From contig NZ_FKBR01000009.1 in NCBI RefSeq assembly GCF_900078335.1, positions 124,131 through 188,130 on the forward strand: a stretch of 64,000 nt of DNA. The letters are read 5' to 3'. Positions 32,691 through 41,939 of this stretch are shown piece by piece (within the stretch, counting starts at the first letter, position 1; each line of letters begins with the position of its first letter). This DNA comes from Bordetella trematum. GTDB lineage: Bacteria > Pseudomonadota > Gammaproteobacteria > Burkholderiales > Burkholderiaceae_B. Under the pieces are notes generated by a model. The model searched no databases, had not been told where the DNA came from, and was given only the letters and a program-made list of their open reading frames with translations. The translations under genes were made by a program, and so were the position numbers.

Positions 32691-34652
32691 TTGGCCACAC
32701 CACGTTACACCGAAGCGTCGATCCGCGTTCTGAAGGGATTGGAGCCCGTGCGGCAGCGCCCGGGCATGTATACCCGTACCGAAAATCCGTTGCACATCGT
32801 GCAGGAAGTGATCGACAACGCCGCCGATGAAGCCCTGGCCGGGCATGGCCGGCAGATCCAGGTCACGCTGCATGCCGATGGCAGCATTGCCGTCGAGGAC
32901 GACGGCCGGGGCATTCCGGTCGGCTTGCATCCCGAAGAGCATGCGCCGGTCGTTGAGCTGGTATTCACCCGGCTGCATGCCGGCGGCAAGTTCGACAAGC
33001 AGGGCGGCGGCGCCTACGCCTTTTCGGGCGGGCTGCACGGCGTTGGCGTGTCGGTCACCAATGCCTTGTCCAAGCGCATGGAAGTGGTGGTCTGGCGCGA
33101 CGGCGGCGTGCATCGTCTGGTGTTTGCCGGCGGCGAGGTCGAGGAAGCGCTCGCACCTTTTGCGGCCGGCGGGCGCAAGAAATCCGGCACCCGCGTGCGG
33201 GTCTGGCCGGATCCCAAGTATTTCGACAGCGCCAATATTCCGCAGGGCGAGCTCAATCACTTGCTGCGCAGCAAGGCCGTGCTGCTGCCGGGCGTGAAAG
33301 TCACGCTGATCAACGAAAAATCCGGCGAAACCAAGACCTGGCAGTACCAGGACGGCCTGCGCGGTTATCTGGCCGAGGCGCTGGCGGGCGCCGAACTGAT
33401 GGTGCCGTTCTTCGAGGGCCAGCAGTATGCCGGCGCCGATCACGAGCACTTCGCCGAGGGCGAGGGCGCGCAATGGGTCGTGGCCTGGACCGAGGATGGC
33501 GCCGTGGTGCGCGAGTCCTTCGTCAACCTGATCCCCACGTCGGCCGGCGGTACCCACGAGTCCGGGTTGCGCGAAGGCCTGTTCGGTGCGGTGAAAAGTT
33601 TCGCCGAGCTGCACAGCCTGTTGCCCAAGGGCGTCAAGCTGCTGCCCGAGGATGTGTTCGCGCGCGCCAGCTTCGTGCTCTCGGCCAAGGTCCTGGATCC
33701 GCAGTTCCAGGGCCAGATCAAAGAGCGCCTGAACAGCCGTGACGCCGTGCGATTGGTAGGCGGCTTCGCCAAGAGCGCGCTGGATCTCTGGCTGCACAGC
33801 AATGTCGAGTTCGGCAAGAAACTGGCCGAACTGGCCATCCGCCAGGCCCAGGCGCGCGCGCGCTCGGCAGCCAAGGTCGAAAAGCGCAAGAGTTCGGGCG
33901 TCGCCGTGCTGCCAGGCAAGCTGACCGATTGCGAGGCCAGCGACGCCAGCCGCACCGAGATCTTTCTGGTCGAGGGCGACTCGGCAGGCGGGTCTGCCAA
34001 GATGGGGCGCGACAAGGAATTCCAGGCCATCCTGCCCTTGCGCGGCAAGGTACTGAATTCCTGGGAGGTCGATCGCGACCGGCTGTTCGCCAATAACGAG
34101 ATCCATGACATCGCGGTGGCGGTGGGTGTGGATCCGCACGGCCCGGCCGATACGCCTGACCTGTCGGGCCTGCGTTATGGACGCATCTGCATTCTGTCGG
34201 ATGCTGACGTTGACGGTTCGCACATCCAGGTGCTGCTGCTCACGCTGTTCTTCAAGCATTTCCCCAAGCTGGTCGAAGCCGGTCATGTGTATGTGGCGCG
34301 TCCGCCCCTGTTCCGTCTGGACGTGCCGGCGCAGGGCAAACGCCCGGCGCGCAAGATCTACTGCCTGGACAGCGGCGAACTCGAAGCAGCCCAGGACAAA
34401 CTGCGCAAGGAGGGCGTGCGCGAGGGCGCCTGGAGCGTCAGCCGATTCAAGGGCCTGGGCGAAATGAATCCCGAGCAGCTCTGGGAAACCACCATGAATC
34501 CGGATACGCGACGCCTGCTGCCGGTGGCCTATGGCGAACTGACGCCGGAAGACACCAAGCGCATGTTCGACATGCTGATGGGCAAGGGCGAGTCCGCCCA
34601 GCGGCGCGCCTGGATCGAAGAGAAAGGCAACCTGGCGGAACTGGACATCTGA
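32691..34652 (+). CDS. parE: DNA topoisomerase IV subunit B
   Basis: The 653-residue ATPase subunit of topoisomerase IV decatenates daughter chromosomes. I place the start at TTG 32691, preceded by GGGGA at the right distance, giving an N-terminus LATPRYTEASIRVLKGLEPVRQ that aligns with known ParE proteins; upstream in-frame ATGs give a non-homologous extension. GHKL ATPase motifs are DEALAGH, EDDGRGIPVG and GGLHGVGVSVTNA. The Toprim motif EGDSAGGSAK and DADVDGSH are present. It overlaps the next gene by one base, in the parE-ycxB-like-parC unit. Confidence 0.95.
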   Translation: MATPRYTEASIRVLKGLEPVRQRPGMYTRTENPLHIVQEVIDNAADEALAGHGRQIQVTLHADGSIAVEDDGRGIPVGLHPEEHAPVVELVFTRLHAGGKFDKQGGGAYAFSGGLHGVGVSVTNALSKRMEVVVWRDGGVHRLVFAGGEVEEALAPFAAGGRKKSGTRVRVWPDPKYFDSANIPQGELNHLLRSKAVLLPGVKVTLINEKSGETKTWQYQDGLRGYLAEALAGAELMVPFFEGQQYAGADHEHFAEGEGAQWVVAWTEDGAVVRESFVNLIPTSAGGTHESGLREGLFGAVKSFAELHSLLPKGVKLLPEDVFARASFVLSAKVLDPQFQGQIKERLNSRDAVRLVGGFAKSALDLWLHSNVEFGKKLAELAIRQAQARARSAAKVEKRKSSGVAVLPGKLTDCEASDASRTEIFLVEGDSAGGSAKMGRDKEFQAILPLRGKVLNSWEVDRDRLFANNEIHDIAVAVGVDPHGPADTPDLSGLRYGRICILSDADVDGSHIQVLLLTLFFKHFPKLVEAGHVYVARPPLFRLDVPAQGKRPARKIYCLDSGELEAAQDKLRKEGVREGAWSVSRFKGLGEMNPEQLWETTMNPDTRRLLPVAYGELTPEDTKRMFDMLMGKGESAQRRAWIEEKGNLAELDI

Positions 34653-35245
34653 TGAGCGATACCGACAAATCGACGCCGTCCATCACGGTCGACCTGACCG
34701 TGGCGGATTACGAAGCCTTCGTCACGCAGGCGCACAAGCGTCCGGAGCTCAAGCGACGCCGGCTGCGCAGCCATCTGCGTTTCGGGACCATCATGGTGCT
34801 GGGCCTGCTGCTGCTGGTGGTGGCGCGTACCCGTGACGCGGATGGGGCCATGGACTGGGGCGCGGCATTGCCGGCCTTCTTCGAGGCCGCCGTAGTGGCG
34901 GCGGTGGTGCTGCTGCTTCTGGGCCTGACCTTCGAGCGTCTGGTGCCGGCGCTCACGCGCGCCAATGTGCGCCGCGCGCTGGGCCGCGATCCGAAGAACC
35001 CCTTCCTGGGGCGGCATCAGCTGGACTTCGCTCCGGAGGGTGTGCTGGACACCGGCGAGCAGGGCAGCGGCACGCTGCCCTGGAACCTGGTTCAGCAGGT
35101 CCAGGAAACCAGCGACTATCTCTTTCTTTTTATCGCTCCGTTGCAGGGGGTCATTGTCCCCAAGCGCGGTCAGCCCGCGGCCGATATCGACGCCGTGCGC
35201 GCCGTGCTGCGCGACCGTGTCGCCAACACTGAACTGAGCCAATAA
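34652..35245 (+). CDS. YcxB-like membrane protein between parE and parC
   Basis: A 197-residue protein with two predicted TM segments (~46-62 and ~73-95) followed by a soluble C-terminal domain resembling the YcxB-like family ([43 protein letters not shown]). Function is unknown. The start codon overlaps the parE stop by one base and parC begins 14 bases after its stop, so it is translated as part of the topoisomerase IV operon. No enzymatic motif is visible. Confidence 0.82.
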   Translation: MSDTDKSTPSITVDLTVADYEAFVTQAHKRPELKRRRLRSHLRFGTIMVLGLLLLVVARTRDADGAMDWGAALPAFFEAAVVAAVVLLLLGLTFERLVPALTRANVRRALGRDPKNPFLGRHQLDFAPEGVLDTGEQGSGTLPWNLVQQVQETSDYLFLFIAPLQGVIVPKRGQPAADIDAVRAVLRDRVANTELSQ

Positions 35246-35259
35246 ACCGATCACTCCCC

Positions 35260-37578
35260 ATGACTGACAGCAATCAAGCAGGGCTGTTCGACGCCCCGGG
35301 CGCGGGCGGAGACGACGCGGCCATCACGCTGGGCCGCTATGCCGAGCAAGCCTATCTCGACTACGCCGTGTCGGTGGTGCGCGGCCGCGCGCTTCCCGAT
35401 GTCGGCGACGGCCAGAAACCCGTGCAGCGGCGCATTCTCTATGCCATGCAGGCCATGGGCCTGGCCAGCGGCGCCAAGCCGGTCAAGTCGGCTCGTGTGG
35501 TCGGCGACGTGCTCGGCAAGTATCACCCGCATGGCGACCAGGCCGCCTATGACGCCATGGTGCGCATGGCGCAGGATTTCTCCCTGCGTTATCCCCTGAT
35601 CGACGGGCACGGCAACTTCGGCTCGCGCGATGGTGACAATGCGGCGGCCATGCGCTACACCGAGGCGCGCCTGACGCCGTTTGCGCGGCTGCTGCTCGAC
35701 GAGCTGGACGAGGGTACGGTCGATTTCGTGCCCAACTACGACGGCAGCCAGCAAGAGCCGCAGATGCTGCCCGCGCGTCTGCCGGTGATGTTGCTCAACG
35801 GCGCCTCCGGCATTGCCGTGGGCATGGCCACCGAAATCCCGGCACACAACCTGCGCGAAGTGGCGCAGGCCTGCGTGGCCCTCATCCGCAATCCCAAGAT
35901 CGAAGACCAGGCCTTGCTTGAGATGGTGCCGGGCCCCGACTTTGCCGGCGGCGGCCAGATCATCACGCCGGCGGCCGACATCGCCCACATCTATACCACC
36001 GGACGCGGTTCGCTCAAGGCACGCGCACGCTGGACTTTCGAGGAAATGGCGCGCGGCCAGTGGCAGCTGGTGGTCCATGAGCTGCCGCCCGGCACGTCGG
36101 GCCAGAAGGTGCTCGAAGAAATCGAGGAGCTCACCAACCCCAAGGTCCGCGCTGGCAAGAAATCGCTTTCGCCGGAGCAGCAGCAAAGCAAGGCCATGAT
36201 GCTGGCGCTGCTGGACGCGGTGCGCGACGAGTCGGGCAAGGACGCGGCCGTACGGCTGGTGTTCGAGCCCAAGACGTCGCGGGTGGACCGTGACGAGTTC
36301 GTCAACACCTTGCTGGCCCAGACCAGCATGGAAAGCAATGTGCCGATCAATCTGGTGTGCATCGGCACCGACAGCCGTCCGCGCCAGAAAGGGCTGCGCG
36401 AGATCCTTGAGGAATGGGTCGCCTTTCGTACCAACACGGTGGTGCGTCGTACGCGCCATCGCCTGGACAAGGTGCTCGATCGCATCCATGTGCTCGAAGG
36501 GCGCATGGTGGTGTATCTCAATGTGGACGAGGTCATTCAGACGATCCGCGACTCGGATGAGCCACGCCAGGCCCTGATGTCCCGCTTCAAGCTTACCGAG
36601 CGCCAGGCCGAGGACATTCTTGAGATGCGCCTGCGCCAGCTGGCCCGCCTGGAAGGATTCAAGATCGAACAGGAGCTCGCCGACAAGCGCCAGGAGCAGG
36701 TACGCCTGCAAGACCTGCTGGACAACCCCAGTTCGCTCAAGCGCCTGCTCATCAAGGAAATCGAGGCCGATGCCAAGCAGTTCGGCGACGACCGCAGGAC
36801 CCTGATCGAAAGCGCCGAACGGGCCGTGCTGGAGACCAAGGTGCTGGACGAGCCGGTGACGGTCATCGTTTCGCAGAACGGTTGGCTGCGGGCCCGCCAG
36901 GGGCACGGACATGATGCCGGGCAGTTCAGTTTCAAGCAGGGCGATGCGCTGTATGGGGCCTTTGAGTGCCGAACCACCGATACGCTGGTGGTCATCGGGG
37001 ATAATGGCCGGGTCTATTCGGTTGCCGTCTCTGGGCTGCCGTCGGCGCGCGGTGACGGCCAGCCCGTGACCACCATGATCGATCTGGAAGCCGGCTCTCG
37101 CATCGTGCATGCCATCGCGGCGGCTGCCGACAGTCGCTGGTTGCTGGCCACGCGCTCCGGCTATGGCTTTGCCACGCGCTTCTCCGACATGTGCACGCGC
37201 CAGCGCGCGGGCAAACAATTCATCACGGTCGAGAAGGGCGATGCGATTCTGCCGCCGGTGGCTTTGTTTGCGGGGGCCGTGCAATTGGCTCTGGTCTCGG
37301 CCAAGGGGCGCATGCTGGTGTTCGGGCTGGAAGAGGTCAAGACGCTGTCGGGCGGCGGTCGCGGCACCATTCTGATGGGGCTGGACGACAGGGACACGCT
37401 GGCTCAGGTCGTGCCAGCCGGGCCTGCCGGGGTGCGCGCAAGCGGCATTTACCGCAACAAGCCGACCGAGGATATCCTGGTGGGCGAGGCGCTGGCGGTG
37501 TATGTCGGCAAGCGCGCGCGCAAGGGTCGCCAGCTTGACGTGCGGCCCAAGCAGCCGGTGCTGTCTTCGGTGCGCTGA
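35260..37578 (+). CDS. parC: DNA topoisomerase IV subunit A
   Basis: The 772-residue DNA breakage-reunion subunit has the catalytic Tyr in [10 protein letters not shown] (about residue 133). The quinolone-determining region reads [15 protein letters not shown], so the position of E. coli ParC Ser80 is Gln94 and that of Glu84 is Asp98. The C-terminal part has ParC-type blade repeats with a degenerate GyrA-box-like region. It is the last gene of the parE operon and is closed by an intrinsic terminator. Confidence 0.97.
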   Translation: MTDSNQAGLFDAPGAGGDDAAITLGRYAEQAYLDYAVSVVRGRALPDVGDGQKPVQRRILYAMQAMGLASGAKPVKSARVVGDVLGKYHPHGDQAAYDAMVRMAQDFSLRYPLIDGHGNFGSRDGDNAAAMRYTEARLTPFARLLLDELDEGTVDFVPNYDGSQQEPQMLPARLPVMLLNGASGIAVGMATEIPAHNLREVAQACVALIRNPKIEDQALLEMVPGPDFAGGGQIITPAADIAHIYTTGRGSLKARARWTFEEMARGQWQLVVHELPPGTSGQKVLEEIEELTNPKVRAGKKSLSPEQQQSKAMMLALLDAVRDESGKDAAVRLVFEPKTSRVDRDEFVNTLLAQTSMESNVPINLVCIGTDSRPRQKGLREILEEWVAFRTNTVVRRTRHRLDKVLDRIHVLEGRMVVYLNVDEVIQTIRDSDEPRQALMSRFKLTERQAEDILEMRLRQLARLEGFKIEQELADKRQEQVRLQDLLDNPSSLKRLLIKEIEADAKQFGDDRRTLIESAERAVLETKVLDEPVTVIVSQNGWLRARQGHGHDAGQFSFKQGDALYGAFECRTTDTLVVIGDNGRVYSVAVSGLPSARGDGQPVTTMIDLEAGSRIVHAIAAAADSRWLLATRSGYGFATRFSDMCTRQRAGKQFITVEKGDAILPPVALFAGAVQLALVSAKGRMLVFGLEEVKTLSGGGRGTILMGLDDRDTLAQVVPAGPAGVRASGIYRNKPTEDILVGEALAVYVGKRARKGRQLDVRPKQPVLSSVR

Positions 37579-37602
37579 CAGGCGCGCCAGCGGACTCTTA
37601 CC

Positions 37603-37628
37603 AAGGCGGCCGGCAGGCCGCCTTTTTT
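37603..37628 (+). terminator. Rho-independent terminator after parC
   Basis: AAGGCGGCC (37603-37611) pairs with GGCCGCCTT (37616-37624), loop GGCA, and the T-run continues to 37628. Confidence 0.93.
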
Positions 37629-37646
37629 CAAACGCCCCTGAAGCTC

Positions 37647-38852
37647 ATGATGTCTACTTCGGCCCCTGATCGGCTCACCCATCTCGATGCCTTGCGCGGC
37701 TTTGCCTTGATGGGTATCGCCCTGGTCAATTACCAGGTTTTCGCCTCGGCCTACTATGGCAGCGGTTTTCCCCAGCCAGGCTTTGACACCGTCTGGGATC
37801 GGGCGACGCTCCTGGCATTGGCGGTTTTCTTCGAGGCCAAGTTCTATCTGTTGTTTTCTTTCCTGTTCGGTTACAGCTTCTATCTGCAGATGCAGGCCGC
37901 CGAGCGGGCGGGGGCTGCCTTCGGCGCACGTATGGGGCGTCGTCTGGCGGGACTGGCGGCGCTGGGGTTGGCCCACGGGCTGCTCTTTTTCCAGGGCGAT
38001 ATCCTGCTGGCCTACGCCCTGTTCGGCCTGGTGCTGCTGGCATGCCGGCACTGGCCGCCGCGTCGTGCGCTGCGGGTAGCCCTGGCGCTGATCGTGCTGG
38101 GCATGCTGCCCTGGTTGCTGCTGGGTTTACTGAGTAACCCGGAAGAAGCCGATCCGCTGAGCTGGCAGGAGGCGTATGCCCATATCCAGGCGCAGATCGC
38201 CGCCTACCGCGGGCCGGTGAGCGAGGTCATCGCGCAGCACTGGCACGACCTGAGTCGCGAAGTCTGGCTGGCCGAACTGTTCGGCCAGGGGCCCGGCGCC
38301 ATGGCCATGTTTCTGGTGGGCCTGGCGCTGGCCAAGCGCCAGGCCCTGCATGCGCCCTGGACGCATCGGGCCGCCCTGCGCGCGTTGGCCTGGCTGGCCC
38401 TGCCGCTGGGTCTGGCGGGCGCCGTGTTCTATGGCGTGGTGTCTGCGCCGGGGGCCACCTGGCAGATGACGCTGCTGGCACTGGCCATCGGCATGCTTAC
38501 GGCGCCCTTGCTGAGCCTGGCCTATGTCTGCCTGTTCATGCTGGCCTGGGGCCGTCCGCGGGGCGCGCGCGTGCTCGGGTGGCTCGCGCCTGCCGGGCGC
38601 ATGGCCTTGTCGAACTATCTGCTGCAGTCTGTGGCCGGCGCCTGGCTGTTCACCGGCTGGGGCTTGGGGCTGATCGATCGGGTAGGGCCGCCGGCGGCGT
38701 TGGGGCTGGCGCTGCTGGTGTTTGTTGCCGAGCTGGCCGTGTCGGCCTGGTGGATGCGGCGGCACGCCTATGGGCCGGTAGAGTGGGGGCTGCGCTGCCT
38801 GACTCAAGGCCGTCGCGTGCCCTGGCGCCGTCAGGGCGCGGCAGCATCCTGA
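37647..38852 (+). CDS. DUF418 domain-containing membrane protein
   Basis: A 401-residue polytopic protein with about ten hydrophobic segments. The N-terminus (DRLTHLDALRGFALMGIALVN) is typical of the YeiB/DUF418 family and related to heparan-alpha-glucosaminide N-acetyltransferase-like membrane acyltransferases. The C-terminal DUF418 region includes LAPAGRMALSNYLLQSVAGAWLF and ends with WGLRCLTQGRRVP. The family's biochemical role is not established. It has its own transcription start, being flanked by the parC terminator and the ect promoter. Confidence 0.88.
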   Translation: MMSTSAPDRLTHLDALRGFALMGIALVNYQVFASAYYGSGFPQPGFDTVWDRATLLALAVFFEAKFYLLFSFLFGYSFYLQMQAAERAGAAFGARMGRRLAGLAALGLAHGLLFFQGDILLAYALFGLVLLACRHWPPRRALRVALALIVLGMLPWLLLGLLSNPEEADPLSWQEAYAHIQAQIAAYRGPVSEVIAQHWHDLSREVWLAELFGQGPGAMAMFLVGLALAKRQALHAPWTHRAALRALAWLALPLGLAGAVFYGVVSAPGATWQMTLLALAIGMLTAPLLSLAYVCLFMLAWGRPRGARVLGWLAPAGRMALSNYLLQSVAGAWLFTGWGLGLIDRVGPPAALGLALLVFVAELAVSAWWMRRHAYGPVEWGLRCLTQGRRVPWRRQGAAAS

Positions 38853-38924
38853 GAAAAAATCGTTGCTCTAAGGGTTATCCCTAGATAAACGTTCTTTTTA
38901 TTACATCGTGCACGAAAAATTGGT

Positions 38925-38953
38925 TTGACTTGAATTAGATCGACTCATATCAT
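38925..38953 (+). promoter_or_regulatory. Sigma70-type promoter of the ect operon
   Basis: TTGACT (38925-38930) and TATCAT (38948-38953) are separated by exactly 17 bases in an AT-rich 139-base gap. An imperfect dyad AGAAATTAATTTTCT (38960-38974) overlaps the expected transcription start and could be an EctR operator. Confidence 0.75.
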
Positions 38954-38991
38954 TCGTGTAGAAATTAATTTTCTGAGCATCCTTGTTCACC

Positions 38992-39534
38992 ATGACTAAC
39001 GTCTCCATGACGGACACTTCACAGCAATACGATCTGCGCATCCTGCGCGCCCTGCGTCGCATTACGCGTTCGATTGCACTGCACTCGCGCCAGTTGGCGG
39101 CTGTCAGCCATATCACTGCGCCGCAGTTGATGTGTCTGCGCACGGTCATTGCCAATGGGCCCATGACCGCCACGGCGATCAGTCGCGAGATGCATGTCAG
39201 CCCCAGCACGGTGGTTGGCATCCTGGACCGTCTGGAAGACAAAGGTCTGATCCGCCGCGAACGCGGCACCGAGGACCGCCGCATCGTATTCGTCACCGCC
39301 ACCGAGGCGGGGCGCGAAGTGGCTACGCAGGCGCCGTCGCCGTTGCAAAAGCATCTGGCGGATGCGCTCAACGCCCTGCCCGAACTGGAGCAGGCCACCA
39401 TCACGCTTGCCCTTGAGCGCATCGTGGACCTCATGGAAGAGGAACCCGATGCCGAGGCGGCCGGCGATGTGGCTTCGCCCATCCTGGAGGTTCCGACGGG
39501 TGGGGCGCCACCTGAATCGGGATTGGTTGTATGA
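38992..39534 (+). CDS. ectR: MarR-family regulator, probable EctR repressor of ectoine synthesis
   Basis: A 180-residue MarR-type winged-helix protein ([22 protein letters not shown]; recognition helix region [26 protein letters not shown]; wing [15 protein letters not shown]). Its start codon context is weak: ATG 38992 is preceded by poor SD, with TTG 38983 and ATG 39007 as alternatives. The stop overlaps the ectA ATG by 4 bases, so it is translationally coupled to the ectoine genes. EctR1 repressors of this family control ect operons in methylotrophs and halophiles; the name rests on that context. Confidence 0.85.
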   Translation: MTNVSMTDTSQQYDLRILRALRRITRSIALHSRQLAAVSHITAPQLMCLRTVIANGPMTATAISREMHVSPSTVVGILDRLEDKGLIRRERGTEDRRIVFVTATEAGREVATQAPSPLQKHLADALNALPELEQATITLALERIVDLMEEEPDAEAAGDVASPILEVPTGGAPPESGLVV

Positions 39535-40103
39535 GAGACAGCGATATTCAATATTCCACGACGACTTCCCCCTCTCCGGCTGCCCTCGGGGCAGCCCCTC
39601 AAGAACCGCGCCATCATTTGAGGCCTCCCCGCCTCGCCGATGGCGCCGCCATACACCAGTTGGTGGCAGAGTGCCCGCCGCTGGATCTGAACTCGATGTA
39701 CGCCTATCTGCTCCTGTGCGAGCACCACGGCGCCACTTGCGTGGTGGCCGAGAGCCCGGGCGGCAGCATCGATGGGTTTATCTCCGCTTATCAACCCCCG
39801 ACCCGGCCCGATGTGTTGTTCGTCTGGCAGGTCGCGGTCCATGAAAGAGCGCGCGGCCAGCGTCTGGCCCGCGCCATGCTCACCGAATTGCTGCGGCGGG
39901 ATTCGCTCAGCCAGGTTCGCCATCTCGAAACCACGGTTGGTCCTGACAATCAGGCCTCGCGCCGCACCTTCGCAGGCCTGGCGGCCGCAATGGGGGCGCA
40001 TATCGCCGAACAGCCCTATTTCGATCGGGGCGTATTCGGCGGCGCCGACCATGATGACGAGATGTTGTTGAAAATCGGTCCGTTTGCGCCGTCGTCGCAT
40101 TAG
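39531..40103 (+). CDS. ectA: L-2,4-diaminobutyrate N-gamma-acetyltransferase
   Basis: A 190-residue GNAT acetyltransferase that makes N-gamma-acetyl-2,4-diaminobutyrate, the second step of ectoine synthesis. EctA features: [36 protein letters not shown], the acetyl-CoA loop [15 protein letters not shown], and [16 protein letters not shown]. The first ~25 residues (Ser/Ala/Pro) are an unconserved extension. The start overlaps ectR; ectB follows after 116 bases. Confidence 0.95.
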   Translation: MRDSDIQYSTTTSPSPAALGAAPQEPRHHLRPPRLADGAAIHQLVAECPPLDLNSMYAYLLLCEHHGATCVVAESPGGSIDGFISAYQPPTRPDVLFVWQVAVHERARGQRLARAMLTELLRRDSLSQVRHLETTVGPDNQASRRTFAGLAAAMGAHIAEQPYFDRGVFGGADHDDEMLLKIGPFAPSSH

Positions 40104-40219
40104 CGACTTCAGTCTGGCGGCCACTCAGGCCGATAACACCACAGGATGCACCTTCAGCCGAGCCCGTTGCGGGCACGGTCGGGGGCGTGTTGTCTGTCAA
40201 TTTAGAAAGGGAGGATCAC

Positions 40220-41524
40220 ATGGATTTAAAAATATTTGACCGGATGGAGTCCGAGGTGCGTGGCTACATCCGGTCCTTCCCGGTGATATTCAGCCAGGCT
40301 CGCGGATCTCTGCTCATCGATGAGAGCGGTCGCGAGTACATCGACTTCTTCAGTGGCGCTGGCACCCTGAACTACGGCCACAACAACCCTGTCTTCAAAG
40401 AGAAACTGCTCGAATACCTGGCCAGCGACGGTGTCGTCCATGGCCTGGACATGGCCACCAGCGCCAAGAAGCGCTTTCTCGAAACCTTCGAGCGGGTGCT
40501 GCTCAAGCCGCGCAACTGGCGCTATACCTTGCAGTTCACCGGCCCCACGGGTACGAACGCGGTCGAGGCCGCGCTGAAAATCGCCCGTCAGGTCAAGGGC
40601 CGCCCCAACATCATTTCTTTCACGCATGGCTTTCATGGCGTGAGCGGCGGTTCGCTGGCGGCCACGGCCAACATGAAGTTCCGTGGTGCGGCGGGCTATG
40701 CCCTGGGCAATACCACCTTCATGCCCTATGACGGCTATTTCGGCCCCGACGTCGACACCATTGCCTATCTGGAACGCATGCTGGAAGACCCCAGCAGTGG
40801 TCTGGACAAGCCGGCTGGCGTCATCGTGGAAACCGTGCAGGGCGAGGGCGGGGTCAACGTGGCGACGTTGCGCTGGCTCAAGGAGCTGGAGAAGCTCTGC
40901 CACCGTCACGACATGCTGCTTATCGTGGATGACATCCAGGTCGGTTGCGGGCGCACCGGCAGTTTCTTCAGCTTCGAGTCGGCCGGCCTGCGGCCCGACA
41001 TCATCACCTTGTCCAAGTCGTTGTCGGGTTTCGGCCTGCCGATGTCGCTGGTCATGATGAAGCCCGAGCTGGATGTCTGGAAACCGGGCGCGCACAGCGG
41101 CACATTCCGAGGCAACAACCTGGCTTTCGTCACCGCCGCACAGGCCTTGGACAGCTACTGGGCCAGCGACGCGTTCTCCACCGAGGTGCAGCGCAAGGAG
41201 CGCATCGTGCGCGACTGGCTGGAGAACCTGGCACACAGCTATCCCAACGCCGGCCTGGCCGCGCGTGGCCGGGGCCTGATCCAGGGCCTGGTCAGCACCG
41301 CGACGCCGGAACTGTCCAATCAGATCGCCAGCAAGGCTTTCGAGCGTGGGGTGGTCATCGAGACCTCCGGCGCGCATGACGAAGTGCTCAAGCTGCTGCC
41401 GGCCCTGACGATCGAAGACGAACTGCTGATGCAGGGGCTGGAAGTCATCGAGGCCAGTGTGGCCGACGCCTTGGGCCAAACCCAGCCTTCGGCACGGGTT
41501 CTCAAATTTGGAGGAAAACGCTAA
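40220..41524 (+). CDS. ectB: Diaminobutyrate-2-oxoglutarate transaminase
   Basis: The 434-residue class-III PLP aminotransferase forms L-2,4-diaminobutyrate from aspartate-semialdehyde and glutamate, the first ectoine step. The PLP lysine is in ITLSKSLSGFGLP (Lys266). Other family marks: FFSGAGTLNYGHNNP, FTGPTGTNAVEAALKIAR, ETVQGEGGVNVA and DDIQVGCGRTGSFFSFE. The ATG at 40220 has the excellent ribosome site AAAGGGAGG. It overlaps ectC by one base. Confidence 0.98.
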   Translation: MDLKIFDRMESEVRGYIRSFPVIFSQARGSLLIDESGREYIDFFSGAGTLNYGHNNPVFKEKLLEYLASDGVVHGLDMATSAKKRFLETFERVLLKPRNWRYTLQFTGPTGTNAVEAALKIARQVKGRPNIISFTHGFHGVSGGSLAATANMKFRGAAGYALGNTTFMPYDGYFGPDVDTIAYLERMLEDPSSGLDKPAGVIVETVQGEGGVNVATLRWLKELEKLCHRHDMLLIVDDIQVGCGRTGSFFSFESAGLRPDIITLSKSLSGFGLPMSLVMMKPELDVWKPGAHSGTFRGNNLAFVTAAQALDSYWASDAFSTEVQRKERIVRDWLENLAHSYPNAGLAARGRGLIQGLVSTATPELSNQIASKAFERGVVIETSGAHDEVLKLLPALTIEDELLMQGLEVIEASVADALGQTQPSARVLKFGGKR

Positions 41525-41922
41525 TGATCGTGCGCAATGTAAAAGATGTGATCGGCACCGCCGACGAGGTCCGTACGGACACGTGGATGAGCCGTCGCGT
41601 GCTGCTCAAGAAGGACAACATGGGGTTCTCTTTCCATGAGACCACCATCTTCCCGGGCACCCGCACCCACATCCATTACAAGAACCACCTGGAAGCCGTG
41701 TGGTGCATCGAAGGAGATGGCTCCATCGAAACCGTGGCCGACGGCAAGTGCTACGACCTGGGTCCGGGTGTGGTCTATGCCCTCGATCAGCATGACGAGC
41801 ATTGGCTGTGTGGCGGCAAGGAGCCGCTGCGCGTCATTTGCGTATTCAATCCGCCGTTGACGGGGCAGGAAGTGCATGACGCCGATGGCGTCTATGCCTT
41901 GCCGGAAACCGAGACGGCTTGA
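41524..41922 (+). CDS. ectC: L-ectoine synthase
   Basis: The 132-residue cupin-fold enzyme cyclises N-gamma-acetyl-diaminobutyrate to ectoine. It begins MIVRNVKDVIGT and contains GFSFHETTIFPGTRTHIHYKNHLEAVWCIEGDG-type sequence, with the metal/substrate-binding cupin residues, and LDQHDEHWLCGG. The length matches EctC (~130). It is coupled to ectB by a one-base overlap, and ectD starts 17 bases later. Confidence 0.98.
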   Translation: MIVRNVKDVIGTADEVRTDTWMSRRVLLKKDNMGFSFHETTIFPGTRTHIHYKNHLEAVWCIEGDGSIETVADGKCYDLGPGVVYALDQHDEHWLCGGKEPLRVICVFNPPLTGQEVHDADGVYALPETETA

Positions 41923-41939
41923 AAGAAAGGAGGCAGACG

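Noticed and set aside
41919-41939. ectD start at TTG 41919
   Set aside because: It would place the AAAGGAGG ribosome site inside the gene; ATG 41940 is correctly spaced and matches EctD N-termini.
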